A stretch of 64,000 bases of DNA from Saprospiraceae bacterium (GCA_026129545.1 JAHCHX010000001.1:2913501-2977500); one strand, 5' to 3'. Positions 43,571 through 53,922 are shown, counted from the first letter of the stretch. A program made the numbers and translations. The notes: generated by a model from the letters alone, not told the origin.

Positions 43571-43697
43571 GGGTATCCGGCAGGGTGAGTTTGTGGCTGA
43601 AAACTTTGGGCTGGCAGAAAAACCAGTCGGCTGGGGAACGTGTGCCTTGTTCTTTCGATGGGTGAAGGTAGAAAGCGACGGCATTTTTCTTGCCAAT

Positions 43698-43800
43698 GAA
43701 AATCATACAAATCAATCAAGGGCATCCCTGCCTTGCCAGCGGGCAGGTTCAAATCCTCTTTAATCTGGGTATATCAACCATGCTCAAAACTCGGCGACGC
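43698..43800. repeat. Dispersed repeat R1 copy plus an R2 fragment
   Basis: 43698-43772 repeats 4535-4610. 43776-43800 matches the far end of R2 (CATGCTCAAAACTCGGCG), with the intervening part of R2 missing. So it is a deleted version of the composite at 4535-4714. It lies in the 43571-43827 gap, which holds no gene. Confidence 0.65.
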
Positions 43801-43827
43801 GGAGACTAATGCCTATGTTTCGGGTGG

Positions 43828-44625
43828 CTACAGCTCCCCTCCCGTCGTCCAACACTTGACGGTCAATGGCTGCTGCTGAGCGTTCCGGTAATTTTGCAAC
43901 AAACCTTTGAGAGAATCGGGAGACGATAAGAGACGGCGAACGAACACGCTTGCCGTTTCCGCCGGGGCGATGCGCCCGTGCAGTGTAATCACGCCAGTAC
44001 CCGATATGGTGAAGTAACTGTAAAAACCCGGCGCGAGGTCGTTTTCAGCGGTAAGTGTTTTCAGGTCTGTGAGAAAATTGTCGGCTATCGGCATCGAAGG
44101 CTCATCGGGCGTGGCCGCGTAACCCCAAATGATGCCGTCTGGCAAGTGTTCCAGTACATAGTTTTGGACTTCAACGCCCTGCGCATTGGGTAGGGATAAC
44201 ACATGGCGCCCATTCTCGATTCGAAGTGTCCCATTGTTCACGATTACATCGCGCAAGGAGAGGCTAAACGGGTAGGTGCCATCGTCCAGATGACCGAGCG
44301 GGATGAATTGTTTGGCGGTGGCAGAGTCGCCCACACATGGGGAAGGTCGCTGCACGCCCAAAATCGTCACCTCGATGCGCCCGCCCAACAAGGCCACGCT
44401 GGCATCAATGCCAAAGTCGGGACACTCGAATTTAGCCATGCTCTCCACCCAAAGGCCAAAAGTTGGGGTGCCGTCGGTGGGGGCGCGGTCTTGAAAAACA
44501 TCTACCCTGTATTCAGGCGGGATAGTCACCACCACGTCTTTGTCATCCTCGATTCGGCAGGCCGCTATCAACGACGCCAAAATGCCGAGCAACAACGGCA
44601 AACGTAGGCAATGTAAATTTTTCAT
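43828..44625 (-). CDS. Hypothetical lipoprotein
   Basis: 265 residues with a lipobox (SLIAAC near residue 23), then beta-rich regions (FGLWVESMAKFECPDF and FYSYFTISGTGVITLHGRIAP). The family is not recognised. It is probably anchored in the outer or inner membrane, facing the periplasm or surface. It is divergent from yceI with a 150-bp gap. Start ATG 44625 is supported by the signal. Confidence 0.75.
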   Translation of the reverse strand: MKNLHCLRLPLLLGILASLIAACRIEDDKDVVVTIPPEYRVDVFQDRAPTDGTPTFGLWVESMAKFECPDFGIDASVALLGGRIEVTILGVQRPSPCVGDSATAKQFIPLGHLDDGTYPFSLSLRDVIVNNGTLRIENGRHVLSLPNAQGVEVQNYVLEHLPDGIIWGYAATPDEPSMPIADNFLTDLKTLTAENDLAPGFYSYFTISGTGVITLHGRIAPAETASVFVRRLLSSPDSLKGLLQNYRNAQQQPLTVKCWTTGGEL

Positions 44626-44729
44626 TGAAAATGGTTTTGGAAAAAGCCGATTAAATAACGCGGCAAACCCGTAAGTGCTGCCCGCGCATGAATTTTTTTG
44701 TCGAAGTTACTGCCAAAAGCTGCAACCCG

Positions 44730-44737
44730 TACCTTTG
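44730..44737 (+). promoter_or_regulatory. -7 box for the YceI-like gene
   Basis: TACCTTTG matches TAnnTTTG, 39 nt before ATG 44776. A clear -33 partner at standard spacing is not seen. Confidence 0.45.
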
Positions 44738-44775
44738 CACTTCTTTTTTGTGCAAATGCTATTTCAAGACATACC

Positions 44776-45477
44776 ATGATGCGCGTTTTAAAATTGACCA
44801 CCCTCTCGATATTGAGCGTAATAGCCCTGATTTCTTGCAAAAACGATTCAAAACCAACTCGTGAGCCCGTTGCCACCCCCGTATCGAAATCCGACACCAT
44901 ACGCCTGTCTTCCATACCCGCTGAAGGAGCCGCCACTTACGCCATCACCGATGGGGTGGTAAGTTGGCTAGGTAAACGAACCATCGGCAATCGGCACACA
45001 GGGACTTTGAACGTGTCAAGCGGAGAATTGAAGGTGAATCAGGGACATTTGTTGAGTGGTAAAATAACCCTCGACATGACCTCTATCAATGTCAACAATA
45101 TAAAAGACCCGGGCGCCAAGGCCGACCTTGAGTCGCACTTGAAAGACTCCGATTTTTTTGAAGTAAAAAAATACCCAGTAGGCGAATTTGTGTTCGACGA
45201 AGTATTGCCCAGCAACTTGCCTGATTTCAACTGGGTGGTCAGTGGTCAGCTCACGCTGAAAGACACAACCCACCCTGTGAACATTCCACTCAAACTGACC
45301 ATCAACAACGATGAATTGAAAGCGCAGTCGGCCAATTTCGCCATCAACCGAACCAAGTGGGGGGTCAATTTCCAATCAGGCTTGCTTGGCACGGCCAAGG
45401 ACAAAATCATAGAGGACATCGTGCCGCTCTCATTCACGGTCACGGCAAAAAGAATAAAAATCGAACCACATCACTGA
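44776..45477 (+). CDS. YceI-like lipoprotein
   Basis: 233 residues: lipobox near VIALISC (residue about 20), a short linker, then a YceI beta-barrel (about 60-225): DGVVSWLGKRTIGNRHTGTL, MTSINVNNIKDPGAKADLESHLKDSDFF, and VNIPLKLTINNDE. YceI proteins bind isoprenoid or amphiphilic molecules. Two ATG codons lie at 44776 and 44779. The proS gene starts 10 bp after its stop, so these two are probably co-transcribed. Confidence 0.88.
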   Translation: MMRVLKLTTLSILSVIALISCKNDSKPTREPVATPVSKSDTIRLSSIPAEGAATYAITDGVVSWLGKRTIGNRHTGTLNVSSGELKVNQGHLLSGKITLDMTSINVNNIKDPGAKADLESHLKDSDFFEVKKYPVGEFVFDEVLPSNLPDFNWVVSGQLTLKDTTHPVNIPLKLTINNDELKAQSANFAINRTKWGVNFQSGLLGTAKDKIIEDIVPLSFTVTAKRIKIEPHH

Positions 45478-45486
45478 CGAAAAAAC

Positions 45487-46956
45487 ATGGCAAAAGAAAT
45501 AACGCCCCGCTCGGAAAACTACTCGAAGTGGTATCTGGACATTGTGCACAAGGCCAAGCTGGCCGAAAACGCGGAAGAAGTGTATGGCTGCATGGTCATC
45601 AGACCCAATGGCTACGGAATATGGGAAAGAATGCGCGACGCGCTGGATGCCATGTTCAAGGACACAGGCCATGTGAATGCCTATTTCCCGCTGTTCATCC
45701 CCAAGCGTTTTTTGAGCAAAGAGGCAGCGCACGTCGAAGGCTTTGCAAAGGAATGTGCCGTCGTGACGCATTACCGCCTGAAAAACGACCCCGATGGCAA
45801 TGGGGTTATCGTTGACCCAGAGGCTAAATTGGCGGAGGAGCTCATCGTGCGCCCCACCTCCGAAACCATCATCTGGAATGCTTATCGCAATTGGATACAA
45901 AGCTACCGCGACCTGCCCATCCTTATCAACCAATGGGCCAACGTGGTGCGTTGGGAAATGCGCACACGCCCGTTTTTGCGCACGGCGGAGTTTCTCTGGC
46001 AAGAAGGCCACACCGCTCATGCCTCAGCCGAAGAAGCGATGAGCGAAACGCGGCTGATTCTCGACATCTACGCCCGCTTTGCGGAAGAGTGGATGGCCAT
46101 GCCCGTCATAAAAGGAGTCAAGACACCGAACGAACGATTTGCCGGCGCCGACGAGACGTTTTGCATAGAGGCGCTCATGCAGGATGGAAAAGCTTTGCAA
46201 GCAGGCACCTCCCACTTTTTGGGGCAAAATTTTGCCAAAGCCTTTGATGTCTATTTCCTCAACAAAGACAACCAACAAGAACACGTTTGGGCCACTTCGT
46301 GGGGAGTGAGCACACGGCTCATTGGCGGTCTTATCATGACCCACTCTGACGACGACGGGCTGGTGCTGCCGCCCAAACTCGCGCCCACACAGGTCGTCAT
46401 CGTGCCAATTCCGAAGCCCTCCCCAGAACTTACGGAAGCCGCCGACCGCATCGCCACCCAACTTCGCGCCAAAGGAATCCGGGTTTCCATTGACAACGAC
46501 GACCAGAATCGCCCCGGCTTCAAATTCGCTGAATACGAAATGGTCGGCATTCCCGTGCGTCTTGGGCTTGGGCAGCGCGACTTGGCTGCCGGGCAAATAG
46601 AGGTGGCCCGCCGCGACACCAAGGAAAAATCCAGCGTTCCGCTCGATGGCATAGGAGACCACATCGCTCGACTGCTCGACGAGATTCAGCAGAATCTCTT
46701 CGACCGCGCCAAGACCTATCGCGATGCGCATATCACGAAAGCAGACTCTTTGGCTGAAATGGAAGATATTTTGGAAAACAAAGGCGGCTTTGTCCATGCG
46801 CATTGGGATGGCACCACCGAGACTGAATTGCAGATAAAAGAGCGTACGAAGGCGACCATTCGGTGCATCCCGTTGGATTGGCCTGATGAGGCAGGCCAAT
46901 GCGTCCTGACGGGCAAGCCCAGCGAGCGACGGGTACTGTTTGCAAGAGCCTATTGA
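45487..46956 (+). CDS. proS: Prolyl-tRNA synthetase, archaeal/eukaryal type
   Basis: Class II synthetase that charges tRNA-Pro. 489 residues, the length of the type without the bacterial editing insertion. Landmarks: [16 protein letters not shown] (motif 1 area), [32 protein letters not shown] (motif 2 and TXE-like region) and [17 protein letters not shown]; motif 3 near [16 protein letters not shown]. It ends with the anticodon domain and a Zn-like C-terminal extension (ending RRVLFARAY). Start ATG 45487. It is essential unless a second copy exists. Confidence 0.96.
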   Translation: MAKEITPRSENYSKWYLDIVHKAKLAENAEEVYGCMVIRPNGYGIWERMRDALDAMFKDTGHVNAYFPLFIPKRFLSKEAAHVEGFAKECAVVTHYRLKNDPDGNGVIVDPEAKLAEELIVRPTSETIIWNAYRNWIQSYRDLPILINQWANVVRWEMRTRPFLRTAEFLWQEGHTAHASAEEAMSETRLILDIYARFAEEWMAMPVIKGVKTPNERFAGADETFCIEALMQDGKALQAGTSHFLGQNFAKAFDVYFLNKDNQQEHVWATSWGVSTRLIGGLIMTHSDDDGLVLPPKLAPTQVVIVPIPKPSPELTEAADRIATQLRAKGIRVSIDNDDQNRPGFKFAEYEMVGIPVRLGLGQRDLAAGQIEVARRDTKEKSSVPLDGIGDHIARLLDEIQQNLFDRAKTYRDAHITKADSLAEMEDILENKGGFVHAHWDGTTETELQIKERTKATIRCIPLDWPDEAGQCVLTGKPSERRVLFARAY

Positions 46957-47064
46957 GCATTCGTAGGCGCTGCCCGGGCCATGATTTCAAATTATTGCTT
47001 GAATAATGGCTTGGCTATCAACCGCTAGAAAGCCTCAACTCTCAATTCATGTAAACAACCATCC

Positions 47065-47460
47065 ATGACCGCCACTGTCCAATATCTCGGCGACCTCCGC
47101 ACCGAATGCCTCCACCTTCGGTCAGACCAATCCTTTGTCACCGATGCCCCACCCGACAACCAGGGCAAGGGCGAGGCATTTTCGCCCACCGACCTTTGTG
47201 CCACTTCATTGGCCACTTGCATTCTGACAACGATGGCTATTCGTGCCCGCGACCTCGATATCACAGGCGCGAACGCCGAAGTCAACAAAATCATGTCTGC
47301 CGACCCACGCCGGATTAGCCGCATTGAGGTGAAAATCAAGATGCCGAAAAACAATTTTTCGGACAAAGACAAAAAGGTATTGGAAGCCATCGCCCGCACC
47401 TGCCCCGTGGCGCTTAGCCTTTCAGAAAAAATCGAGCAAGCAATTGCTATCGAATGGTGA
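47065..47460 (+). CDS. OsmC-family hydroperoxide-reductase-like protein
   Basis: 131 residues with the OsmC core: GKGEAFSPTDLCATSLATC (reactive cysteines near 45/52), LGD strand at start and ARTCPVALSL (Cys 113). OsmC proteins detoxify organic hydroperoxides with two cysteines; Cys 52 and Cys 113 fit the pair. The N-terminal strand VQYLGDLRTECLHLRSDQS is typical. It follows proS by 108 bp and a degenerate REP-like copy lies between them. Confidence 0.9.
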   Translation: MTATVQYLGDLRTECLHLRSDQSFVTDAPPDNQGKGEAFSPTDLCATSLATCILTTMAIRARDLDITGANAEVNKIMSADPRRISRIEVKIKMPKNNFSDKDKKVLEAIARTCPVALSLSEKIEQAIAIEW

Positions 47461-47556
47461 GCATGCACATTGGCGTTGGGGGCCGGTCCGCTCGACGCTC
47501 CAAAACAAATTCACAATTCAAGTGAACTAGGGGGGGACTGCTGAAAACGTGCGCTA

Positions 47557-47593
47557 ATTCTGGCGGTGACTCGAAATAACCGCCTGCTTAAAT
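47557..47593. repeat. REP-like palindrome, copy 4, and degenerate copy 3 at 46981
   Basis: GGCGGT (47562-47567) pairs with ACCGCC (47579-47584), in the same context words as the palindrome at 24154. A more decayed copy with the words TGATTTCAAAT and TTGAAT lies at about 46981-47006, between proS and the OsmC gene. The gap 47461-47663 shows no gene. Confidence 0.5.
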
Positions 47594-47663
47594 GCTTGAG
47601 GAACAACCGCCAAGGAAGCTCAACATCTACTTGAACAGTCCACACTTTTCTCGTTTGGGGCTG

Positions 47664-48533
47664 TCACTTGGCGAGTTTAAGCAGGCTCAACAGATACTCT
47701 CCATAACCGCTTTTCAGATATTTCTGCCCCATACGTTCGAGGCCACCGTCGTCAATGAAGCCCATCTCCCAAGCAATTTCCTCTATGCAGCCGATTTTTA
47801 ATCCCTGACGCGCTTCGATGGCTTGCACAAATTGACTGGCCTGCATGAGTGATTCGTGAGTGCCCGTGTCGAGCCAAGCATAGCCGCGACCCATCACGCG
47901 TACTTCGAGATTGTTCCGCTCCAAATAATGCCTGTTGACATCTGTGATTTCGTACTCCCCACGAGGGCTTGGTTTCAAGTTTTTTGCCACTTCCACCACG
48001 CTGTTATCATAGAAATAAAGCCCCGGCACGGCATAGTGGCTCTTTGGCTGTTTGGGTTTTTCCTCAATGCTGATGGCTTTGAATTGTTTGTCGAACTCTA
48101 CCACGCCATACCGTTCGGGGTCGGCCACCTGATAAGCGAAGATGATGCCGCCGTCAGGATTGGCGCAAGAACGCACCATTTCGCCCAAGCCCGCCCCATA
48201 AAAGATGTTGTCGCCCAATATCAGCGAAGCGGAATCTTTGCCGATGAATTGTTCGCCGAGTACAAAGGCTTGCGCCAGACCGTTAGGGATGTGTTGCTCG
48301 ACGTAAGAGAAGCTCATGCCCAATGCGCTGCCATCACCAAATAGCTGTTGGAATTTTGGCAGGTCATAAGGGGTAGAGATAATCAACACATCGCGGATGC
48401 CCGCCAGCATAAGCGTGCTGAGGGGATAATAAATCATCGGTTTGTCGTAAACGGGCATGAGCTGTTTGCTCACGGCGAGCGTCAACGGGTAGAGCCGGGT
48501 GCCGAGTCCGCCGGCGAGGATAATACCTTTCAT
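47664..48533 (-). CDS. rfbA: Glucose-1-phosphate thymidylyltransferase
   Basis: Makes dTDP-glucose from dTTP and glucose 1-phosphate, first step to dTDP-rhamnose and related sugars. 289 residues with nucleotide motif [32 protein letters not shown], the ILGDNIFYG loop and [16 protein letters not shown]. It is a solo gene here; other rfb genes are not in the window. It would feed surface glycan synthesis, fitting the flippases in the window. Confidence 0.95.
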   Translation of the reverse strand: MKGIILAGGLGTRLYPLTLAVSKQLMPVYDKPMIYYPLSTLMLAGIRDVLIISTPYDLPKFQQLFGDGSALGMSFSYVEQHIPNGLAQAFVLGEQFIGKDSASLILGDNIFYGAGLGEMVRSCANPDGGIIFAYQVADPERYGVVEFDKQFKAISIEEKPKQPKSHYAVPGLYFYDNSVVEVAKNLKPSPRGEYEITDVNRHYLERNNLEVRVMGRGYAWLDTGTHESLMQASQFVQAIEARQGLKIGCIEEIAWEMGFIDDGGLERMGQKYLKSGYGEYLLSLLKLAK

Positions 48534-48551
48534 GCGTGGTGTTTTTTACGA

Positions 48552-48711
48552 GACTTGTTGCGGTGGAGGCCTTTGGCGAAGGGGAAGCCCTTTTTCCGAC
48601 TGGCTTCGTTAAGTTTTTCGCCGAATATGCCCGATTTCGACTGCAAAATTTGCCTTGCCAGTCGAAAAAATGGCAATCCCCTTCACTCAAAGCCCTCCAC
48701 CGCAACAAGTC
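48552..48711. repeat. 160-bp fold-back (MITE-like) element
   Basis: GACTTGTTGCGGTGGAGG at 48552 is inverted at the right end (48689-48711), 22 of 23 bases. Inside, about 50 more bases per side pair imperfectly (GAAGGGGA, GCC, CGACTGGC). No transposase is present. The inner words recur in 30522-30601, a second copy. It lies just upstream of rfbA. Confidence 0.8.
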
Positions 48712-48734
48712 ATTTGACCGTAGGTGGTTTTTGG

Positions 48735-48769
48735 GCAAAAAAAACGCCTTCGTCGTTAGCGAAGGCGTT
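48735..48769 (-). terminator. Terminator after infB
   Basis: AACGCCTTCG (48743-48752) pairs with 48760-48769, followed on the minus strand by a run of T (A-run on plus, 48737-48744). It is 28 bp after the infB stop. Confidence 0.8.
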
Positions 48770-48796
48770 TATGATATGAGCGTTTTTTTAGCGTAG

Positions 48797-51751
48797 TTAC
48801 AGCGTCGCCTTCACTTCGTTCACTATGTATGACTCGACCACATCTCCTGCCTTGATGTCATTGAAGTTTTTGATGGTCAAGCCACATTCGAGGCCAGCCT
48901 TGACTTCTTTAGCATCCTCCTTAAATCGTTTGAGCGAGGCGAGCTCCGCGTTTTGGCCCGGGTTGACTGGATAAACCACAATGCCATCGCGGATGATGCG
49001 GACATAGTGGTTGCGGCTGATTTTGCCTTCCAACACATAGCAGCCCGCCACTGTGCCAACCTTGGAAATTTTATAGACTTCGCGTATTTCGGTTTGGCCC
49101 ATGATTTCCTCTTCTTTGGTCGGCTCCAACATTCCTTCCATGGCCGATTTGATTTCATCTATTGCCTCGTAGATGACGGAATAGAGTTTTATCTCGACCC
49201 CTTCTTTCTCGGCTAGCTTGCGTGCCGTGATGGATGGGCGCACTTGGAAACCAACGATGATGGCATCCGAAGCAGAAGCAAGCATCACGTCGCTGTCCAC
49301 AATCTGACCAACGGCCTTGTGGATGACGTTGACCTGAATTTTTTCCATGGACAACTTGATGAGTGAGTCGCTCAGTGCCTCGATGGAGCCATCCACGTCG
49401 CCTTTGACGATGAGGTTGAGTTCTTTGAAGTTGCCCAACGCAAGGCGACGGCCAATTTCCTCAAGGCTGATGCGCTTGGAGGCGCGGGTGGCTTGCTCAC
49501 GGATGATTTGCGAACGCCGTGCCGCTATTTCCTTTGCTTCCGCATCGGTAGCGGTTTCCTTCAGTTTTTCGCCCGCTTGGGGTGCGCCTGGTAGGCCGAG
49601 TACCATGACGGGCTGGGCTGGGCCAGCTTTTTTCACCTTTTTGCCGCGCTCGTTGAACAACGCTTTGACACGACCGGCATACTCTCCGGCGATAATCGGG
49701 TCGCCGATGTCGAGTGTGCCATTTTCAATAAGCACTTTTGACACATAGCCTAGGCCTTTTTCCAAAGAGGCTTCTAATACTGTACCCGTGGCGCGGCGCT
49801 TGGGATTTGCGTGTAGCTCGAGCAATTCGGCTTCCAGCAATACTTTTTCGAGGAGCTTGTCCACGTTGGTACCGCTTTTAGCCGAGATGTCTTGGCTTTG
49901 ATATTTGCCGCCCCACTCCTCGACAAGTAGGTTCATCTGGGCTAGCTCATTTTTGATGCGCTCTGGGTCGGCGCCCGGCTTGTCTATTTTGTTGATAGCA
50001 AAAACGAGCGGTACGCCAGCTGCTTGTGCGTGGCTTATAGCCTCGCGGGTTTGAGGCATGATGCTATCGTCGGCAGCGATGACGATGATGGCGATATCGG
50101 TCACCTTTGCACCGCGAGCACGCATGGCGGTGAATGCCTCGTGACCGGGTGTGTCAAGGAAGGTGATTTTGCGGCCATCTTCGGTCGTGACTTCATAGGC
50201 ACCAATATGCTGGGTAATACCTCCAGCTTCACCTTCGGCGACCTTCGCTGACCGGATGTAGTCGAGCAGAGAGGTTTTGCCGTGGTCCACGTGACCCATC
50301 ACGGTGACGATAGGCTGCCGGGCGACCAAGTCGTTGGGGTCGTCCACCTCTTCCTCTTCCACTTCTACCTGCTCTTCTGCGGATATGAATTGCACCTCGT
50401 AATTGAACTCGCTTGCCACCACCTCGATGAGCTCGGCATCAAGTCGCTGATTGATGGAGACAAAAATGCCCAGCCCCATGCAGGTTTTGATGACATCGGA
50501 AGGCTTCACGTTCATGAGGGAAGCCAAATCAGAGACGGAGATGAACTCCGTTACCTGCAAGGTTTTGCTGTCCTCGGTGCGTGCCATTTCCTCCATTTCG
50601 GCTCGTTCGCGGCGCACGTCGCGCTTGTCGCGGCGAATTTTTTGACGCTTTCGGCTCGCTCCTGCGCCAATACGGGCCATTGTTTGGCGGATTTGGTCTT
50701 CAATCTGTTTTTGTGATACCTCTTTGGGTTCGTCACGTCGCCCGCGACCCTTGTTGTCGCCCTGATTGCTCGTCAATGTTGCTTGCAATGAAGCAGCATT
50801 GATGGGCTGTTGTACTTTTTTGCGTTTGCGCTTGTGGCGATTGGGGTCGCTGCCACCGCCACTGGGCTGCTGTTGGCCTCCTGCCTGCCCGCCGGGCGAA
50901 GAGGGGCGATTTTGTTGCTGCCCACCGCTCGACGAGCGGTTTTGTTGGCCTTGTTGGTTTCGATTGCCACCTTGACCTCCGCGATTATCATCGCGCCTTC
51001 CACCGCGTTGTCCATCGCGCCGACCGCCGCGTTGCTGGTTGCTTTCGTTGGTTTGCTCCGGCTTTGGTTTGTCCAAGCTAATGCGCCCAAGTATTTTAAG
51101 ACCGCGTAGCGTGGGGGAATCGGCGCGATAAAAATCGTCCTCTGTGCCACCGCTGGATTCGCCTGTGGATGATGGTGTTGGTTCGGCTTCGGTAGAAGGG
51201 GGGGGCGGCGGAGCCTTTTCTGGCTCGGTTGGTTGTGGTGGTTTGGGTTTTTCCTCATGCTTGGCGGCGGGCTTGGATTCCTCTACTGGTGGAGGGGGGG
51301 GGGCGGGAGGAGGAGTTTCCTCCACCACTGGCGCTTTTTTTGGCGCATCAAGGTCTATTTTGCCGAGAATGCGCAAAGCAGGGCGTTCGCGTGTGACGAC
51401 CTCAGGCTCTTCTTTTTTGGGCTGCTCTATTTTGGGTTTGGCAGTCTCTTCTCGAGGCGGCAAAAGGGATGGCCGGTGAGAGGGAGGGGGCGAGGGAGGC
51501 GCAATGGTAGATGTATTGCCACCGACGGCAACGGATTCTTTTTTGAGCACGGGGCGGGCAAGCTTGTCCGCCTCTTGTTTGATAGCAAGGTCTTTTTGAA
51601 ATTCTTGACGCAACACCGCGAGCATTTCGTCGCTGATGTCGGCCATCGGTTTCTCTTCCACATCAGCAAATCCTCTGCTGTGCAGTGTTTCCACGATGGT
51701 GTGGAGTCCGACGTTGAATTCTTTTGCTACCTTAATTAATTTTTGAGCCAT
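48797..51751 (-). CDS. infB: Translation initiation factor IF-2
   Basis: GTPase that delivers initiator tRNA to the ribosome. 984 residues: N-terminal IF2_N-like helices, a long Pro/Glu- then Gly/Gln/Arg-rich disordered region (about 80-330), then the G domain with [27 protein letters not shown] and NKIDK, and domains II-IV to the end. The long N-terminus is typical for Bacteroidota. It starts 240 bp after nusA and has its own promoter after a terminator (see 51920 and 51932). Confidence 0.97.
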   Translation of the reverse strand: MAQKLIKVAKEFNVGLHTIVETLHSRGFADVEEKPMADISDEMLAVLRQEFQKDLAIKQEADKLARPVLKKESVAVGGNTSTIAPPSPPPSHRPSLLPPREETAKPKIEQPKKEEPEVVTRERPALRILGKIDLDAPKKAPVVEETPPPAPPPPPVEESKPAAKHEEKPKPPQPTEPEKAPPPPPSTEAEPTPSSTGESSGGTEDDFYRADSPTLRGLKILGRISLDKPKPEQTNESNQQRGGRRDGQRGGRRDDNRGGQGGNRNQQGQQNRSSSGGQQQNRPSSPGGQAGGQQQPSGGGSDPNRHKRKRKKVQQPINAASLQATLTSNQGDNKGRGRRDEPKEVSQKQIEDQIRQTMARIGAGASRKRQKIRRDKRDVRRERAEMEEMARTEDSKTLQVTEFISVSDLASLMNVKPSDVIKTCMGLGIFVSINQRLDAELIEVVASEFNYEVQFISAEEQVEVEEEEVDDPNDLVARQPIVTVMGHVDHGKTSLLDYIRSAKVAEGEAGGITQHIGAYEVTTEDGRKITFLDTPGHEAFTAMRARGAKVTDIAIIVIAADDSIMPQTREAISHAQAAGVPLVFAINKIDKPGADPERIKNELAQMNLLVEEWGGKYQSQDISAKSGTNVDKLLEKVLLEAELLELHANPKRRATGTVLEASLEKGLGYVSKVLIENGTLDIGDPIIAGEYAGRVKALFNERGKKVKKAGPAQPVMVLGLPGAPQAGEKLKETATDAEAKEIAARRSQIIREQATRASKRISLEEIGRRLALGNFKELNLIVKGDVDGSIEALSDSLIKLSMEKIQVNVIHKAVGQIVDSDVMLASASDAIIVGFQVRPSITARKLAEKEGVEIKLYSVIYEAIDEIKSAMEGMLEPTKEEEIMGQTEIREVYKISKVGTVAGCYVLEGKISRNHYVRIIRDGIVVYPVNPGQNAELASLKRFKEDAKEVKAGLECGLTIKNFNDIKAGDVVESYIVNEVKATL

Positions 51752-51919
51752 GCAGTGGTTTTACCTGTCTTTTCTGTAGAAAAAACAGTCGCTAATCCAA
51801 AGTAAAAAGTTGATTCTGTTTGCGTTAGCGGGGGAACGCAAGTGTCGCCGCTATGAGTTGCCGTTTTAGAAGACGATGAAAATTTAGTGAAAAAAAATGT
51901 TTTTGGGTTTAAAGCGGTG

Positions 51920-51927
51920 CAAAGGTA
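51920..51927 (-). promoter_or_regulatory. -7 box for infB, just past the nusA terminator
   Basis: On the minus strand TACCTTTG matches TAnnTTTG exactly; the likely RNA start is near 51913, about 160 nt before the infB ATG. The -33 element would fall in the stem of the nusA terminator. Confidence 0.5.
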
Positions 51928-51931
51928 CAAT

Positions 51932-51969
51932 AAAAAACGGTGGGGAAAACCATACGATTTGCCCCACCG
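51932..51969 (-). terminator. Terminator after nusA
   Basis: CGGTGGGG (51938-51945) pairs with CCCCACCG (51962-51969), and on the minus strand a TTTTTT run follows (51932-51937). It lies 22 bp after the nusA stop and just before the infB promoter. Confidence 0.75.
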
Positions 51970-51991
51970 CGTGTGAATGTTATGCGAATCG

Positions 51992-53236
51992 TTATTTTTC
52001 TTCCTCGAATTCTTCTGCCAAAATACGCAACACCTCGCGCACGGTCTCCTCTTCGAGGTCGGTGCGGCGCACGAGCTCTTCGGCACTGAGTTCGAGTACT
52101 TGTCGGGCTGTATCGCAGCCGACGTTCTTGAGCGCCTCTATCACCCACGGTTCGATGGCATCGCCGAATTCTTCCAAGTCCACGTCGTCAATTTCGTATT
52201 CTGCTTGGTTGCGATACACGTCTATTTCGTAACCGGTGAGTTTGGTGGCTAATTTGATGTTGCTCCCTGCTTTGCCGATGGCCAGACTTACTTGGTCTTG
52301 GTCAAGGAAGACGGAGGCTCGTTTGCGCTCGTGGTCGAGTTCGATGTTGCTGATTTTGGCTGGGGTCAGGCTGCGCTGAATGAAAAGTGAGACGTTGTTG
52401 GTGTAATTGATGATGTCAATGTTTTCATTGCGCAGCTCGCGCACGATGCCGTGTATGCGACTGCCTTTCATCCCCACGCAGGCACCTACGGGGTCTATGC
52501 GCTCATCATGACTTTCCACAGCGACTTTGGCGCGCTCGCCGGGTAGGCGCACGATGTTTTTGATTTCGATTACTCCGTCCTCGATTTCGGGCACTTCGCC
52601 TTCCAGCAACTTGGCCAAGAAAGCCGGGTCTGTGCGGCTGAGCATGATATATGGCGCATTGTTGACCATTTCCACTTTTTTGATGATGCCTTTTACCACA
52701 TCGCCCTTGCGGTAGTAGTCGCCTTTTATCATTTCTGTTCGTGGGAGCACGATTTCGTTGCTCGTTGCATCATCAAGCACTAGGATTTCCTTTTTCATGA
52801 TTTGGCTCACCTCTCCAATGACTATCGTGCCGACCATCTCGGAGTATTTGCGATAAATCTCGTCTTTCTCCAATTCCATGATGCGGGAGACGAGTGTCTG
52901 GCGGGCTGCCATGATGGCCCGACGACCAAAATCGTCAATGGAGAGTTTTTCATAGCATTCATCCCCCACATCCACGCCCTCGTCAATGGTGTGGGCTTCT
53001 GTGACGCTGACTTGCGCCAGTTCGTTGGTGACTTCGCCATCCGGCACTACCTCGCGGACGCGCCAGATTTCAAGGTCGCCCGTGTTGGTGTTGACGATGA
53101 CATCGAAGTTTTCATCAGTACCATATTTTTTCTTGATGAGGGTGCGGAACACGTCTTCCAGCACGCGCACCATTGTGGGGCGGTCTATATTTTTCCCGGT
53201 CTTAAAGTCGGAAAAGACATCTACTAAATTGACCAT
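51992..53236 (-). CDS. nusA: Transcription termination/antitermination factor NusA
   Basis: 414 residues: NusA N-terminal domain, S1 domain (near GTIVIGEVSQIMKKEILVLDD), two KH domains (GERAKVAVESHDERIDPVGACVGMKGSRI, then DQVSLAIGKAGSNIKLATKL) and an acidic C-terminal extension. It binds RNA polymerase to tune pausing and termination. Order rimP-nusA-infB is the widely conserved bacterial one. RimP ends 50 bp upstream. Confidence 0.96.
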   Translation of the reverse strand: MVNLVDVFSDFKTGKNIDRPTMVRVLEDVFRTLIKKKYGTDENFDVIVNTNTGDLEIWRVREVVPDGEVTNELAQVSVTEAHTIDEGVDVGDECYEKLSIDDFGRRAIMAARQTLVSRIMELEKDEIYRKYSEMVGTIVIGEVSQIMKKEILVLDDATSNEIVLPRTEMIKGDYYRKGDVVKGIIKKVEMVNNAPYIMLSRTDPAFLAKLLEGEVPEIEDGVIEIKNIVRLPGERAKVAVESHDERIDPVGACVGMKGSRIHGIVRELRNENIDIINYTNNVSLFIQRSLTPAKISNIELDHERKRASVFLDQDQVSLAIGKAGSNIKLATKLTGYEIDVYRNQAEYEIDDVDLEEFGDAIEPWVIEALKNVGCDTARQVLELSAEELVRRTDLEEETVREVLRILAEEFEEEK

Positions 53237-53286
53237 GGTTGAAATAGTGATTGATTGTTCGTTATTTTATAGAGCTTGCTGAGTTG

Positions 53287-53766
53287 TCAGAAAGCGATTT
53301 TTACGATGGCTGTTTCAATTTGGTCAAAGGGGATGCTCGTTGGTTTTTCTACTTCCTTCTTTTTGTTGCCTTCGCGCTCCACTGCTTTTTGAAGCAAGGT
53401 GATTTGGGCTTCGCTGACTTCTGACAAAAGTCCCGTTTGATGGGTTTTGTCTTTCATCGTTACCTCTACGGTGCGCCCGATATTGTTCTTGTATTGACGT
53501 AGAAACTTGAATGGTCTTCCAATGCCGGGGCTGCTGACTTCAAGCACATATTTGTCGCCAAGCCAGCCATTGGTATCCAGATGGCTTTCTAAGAAACGAC
53601 TCAATTTTTGACACTTTTCGAAGGTCATGCCAGAGTCGCTATCTGCAAAGACGTAGAGCTTTGCGTTTGGCTTCAATTCGATGTCCACAGTGAAGCAATC
53701 GGCGAAAGATTCGTCGGTTGCGTATTTTTCCTCAAGGAGTTGGGCAATGCGTTCGGTTAGTTCCAT
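53287..53766 (-). CDS. rimP: Ribosome maturation factor RimP
   Basis: 159 residues with the RimP core: VDIELKPNAKLYVFADSDSGMTFEKCQKLSRFLE, then YVLEVSSPGIGRPFKFLRQYKNNIGRTVEVTM and a C-terminal Sm-like domain. It helps 30S subunit assembly. It is the first gene of the rimP-nusA-infB operon and is preceded by a canonical promoter (53883-53913) and a leader hairpin (about 53828-53856). Confidence 0.93.
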   Translation of the reverse strand: MELTERIAQLLEEKYATDESFADCFTVDIELKPNAKLYVFADSDSGMTFEKCQKLSRFLESHLDTNGWLGDKYVLEVSSPGIGRPFKFLRQYKNNIGRTVEVTMKDKTHQTGLLSEVSEAQITLLQKAVEREGNKKKEVEKPTSIPFDQIETAIVKIAF

Positions 53767-53827
53767 GCCTTAAATGTGCGTTGGGTCAAGCCTCTTTTGG
53801 GGCAGAAAAATGGGGGTTATACAAACA

Positions 53828-53856
53828 CGAGGGGGAACCTGTGTGGTCCCCCCTCG
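53828..53856. promoter_or_regulatory. Leader hairpin of the rimP transcript
   Basis: CGAGGGGG (53828-53835) pairs with CCCCCTCG (53849-53856) in the untranslated leader between the promoter and ATG 53766. There is no T-run, so it is not a terminator. A stability or regulatory role is possible but unproven. Confidence 0.4.
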
Positions 53857-53882
53857 CGCGGTGAATGGCCGGAATGATGGCA

Positions 53883-53913
53883 CAAAGTTAAGGCAAGTTT
53901 TTCATTTGGCAAA
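53883..53913 (-). promoter_or_regulatory. Promoter of the rimP-nusA-infB operon
   Basis: On the minus strand TTTG (53913-53910) and TAACTTTG (53890-53883) are separated by exactly 19 nt, matching the Bacteroidota consensus in both elements. It is about 117 nt before the rimP ATG. Confidence 0.75.
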
Positions 53914-53922
53914 GTACGGGAT

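Noticed and set aside
43738..43760. T-loop-like GGTTCAAATCC, as if a tRNA
   Set aside because: The flanks cannot form a T-stem and no acceptor or anticodon stem is present; the same word lies in the R1 repeat.
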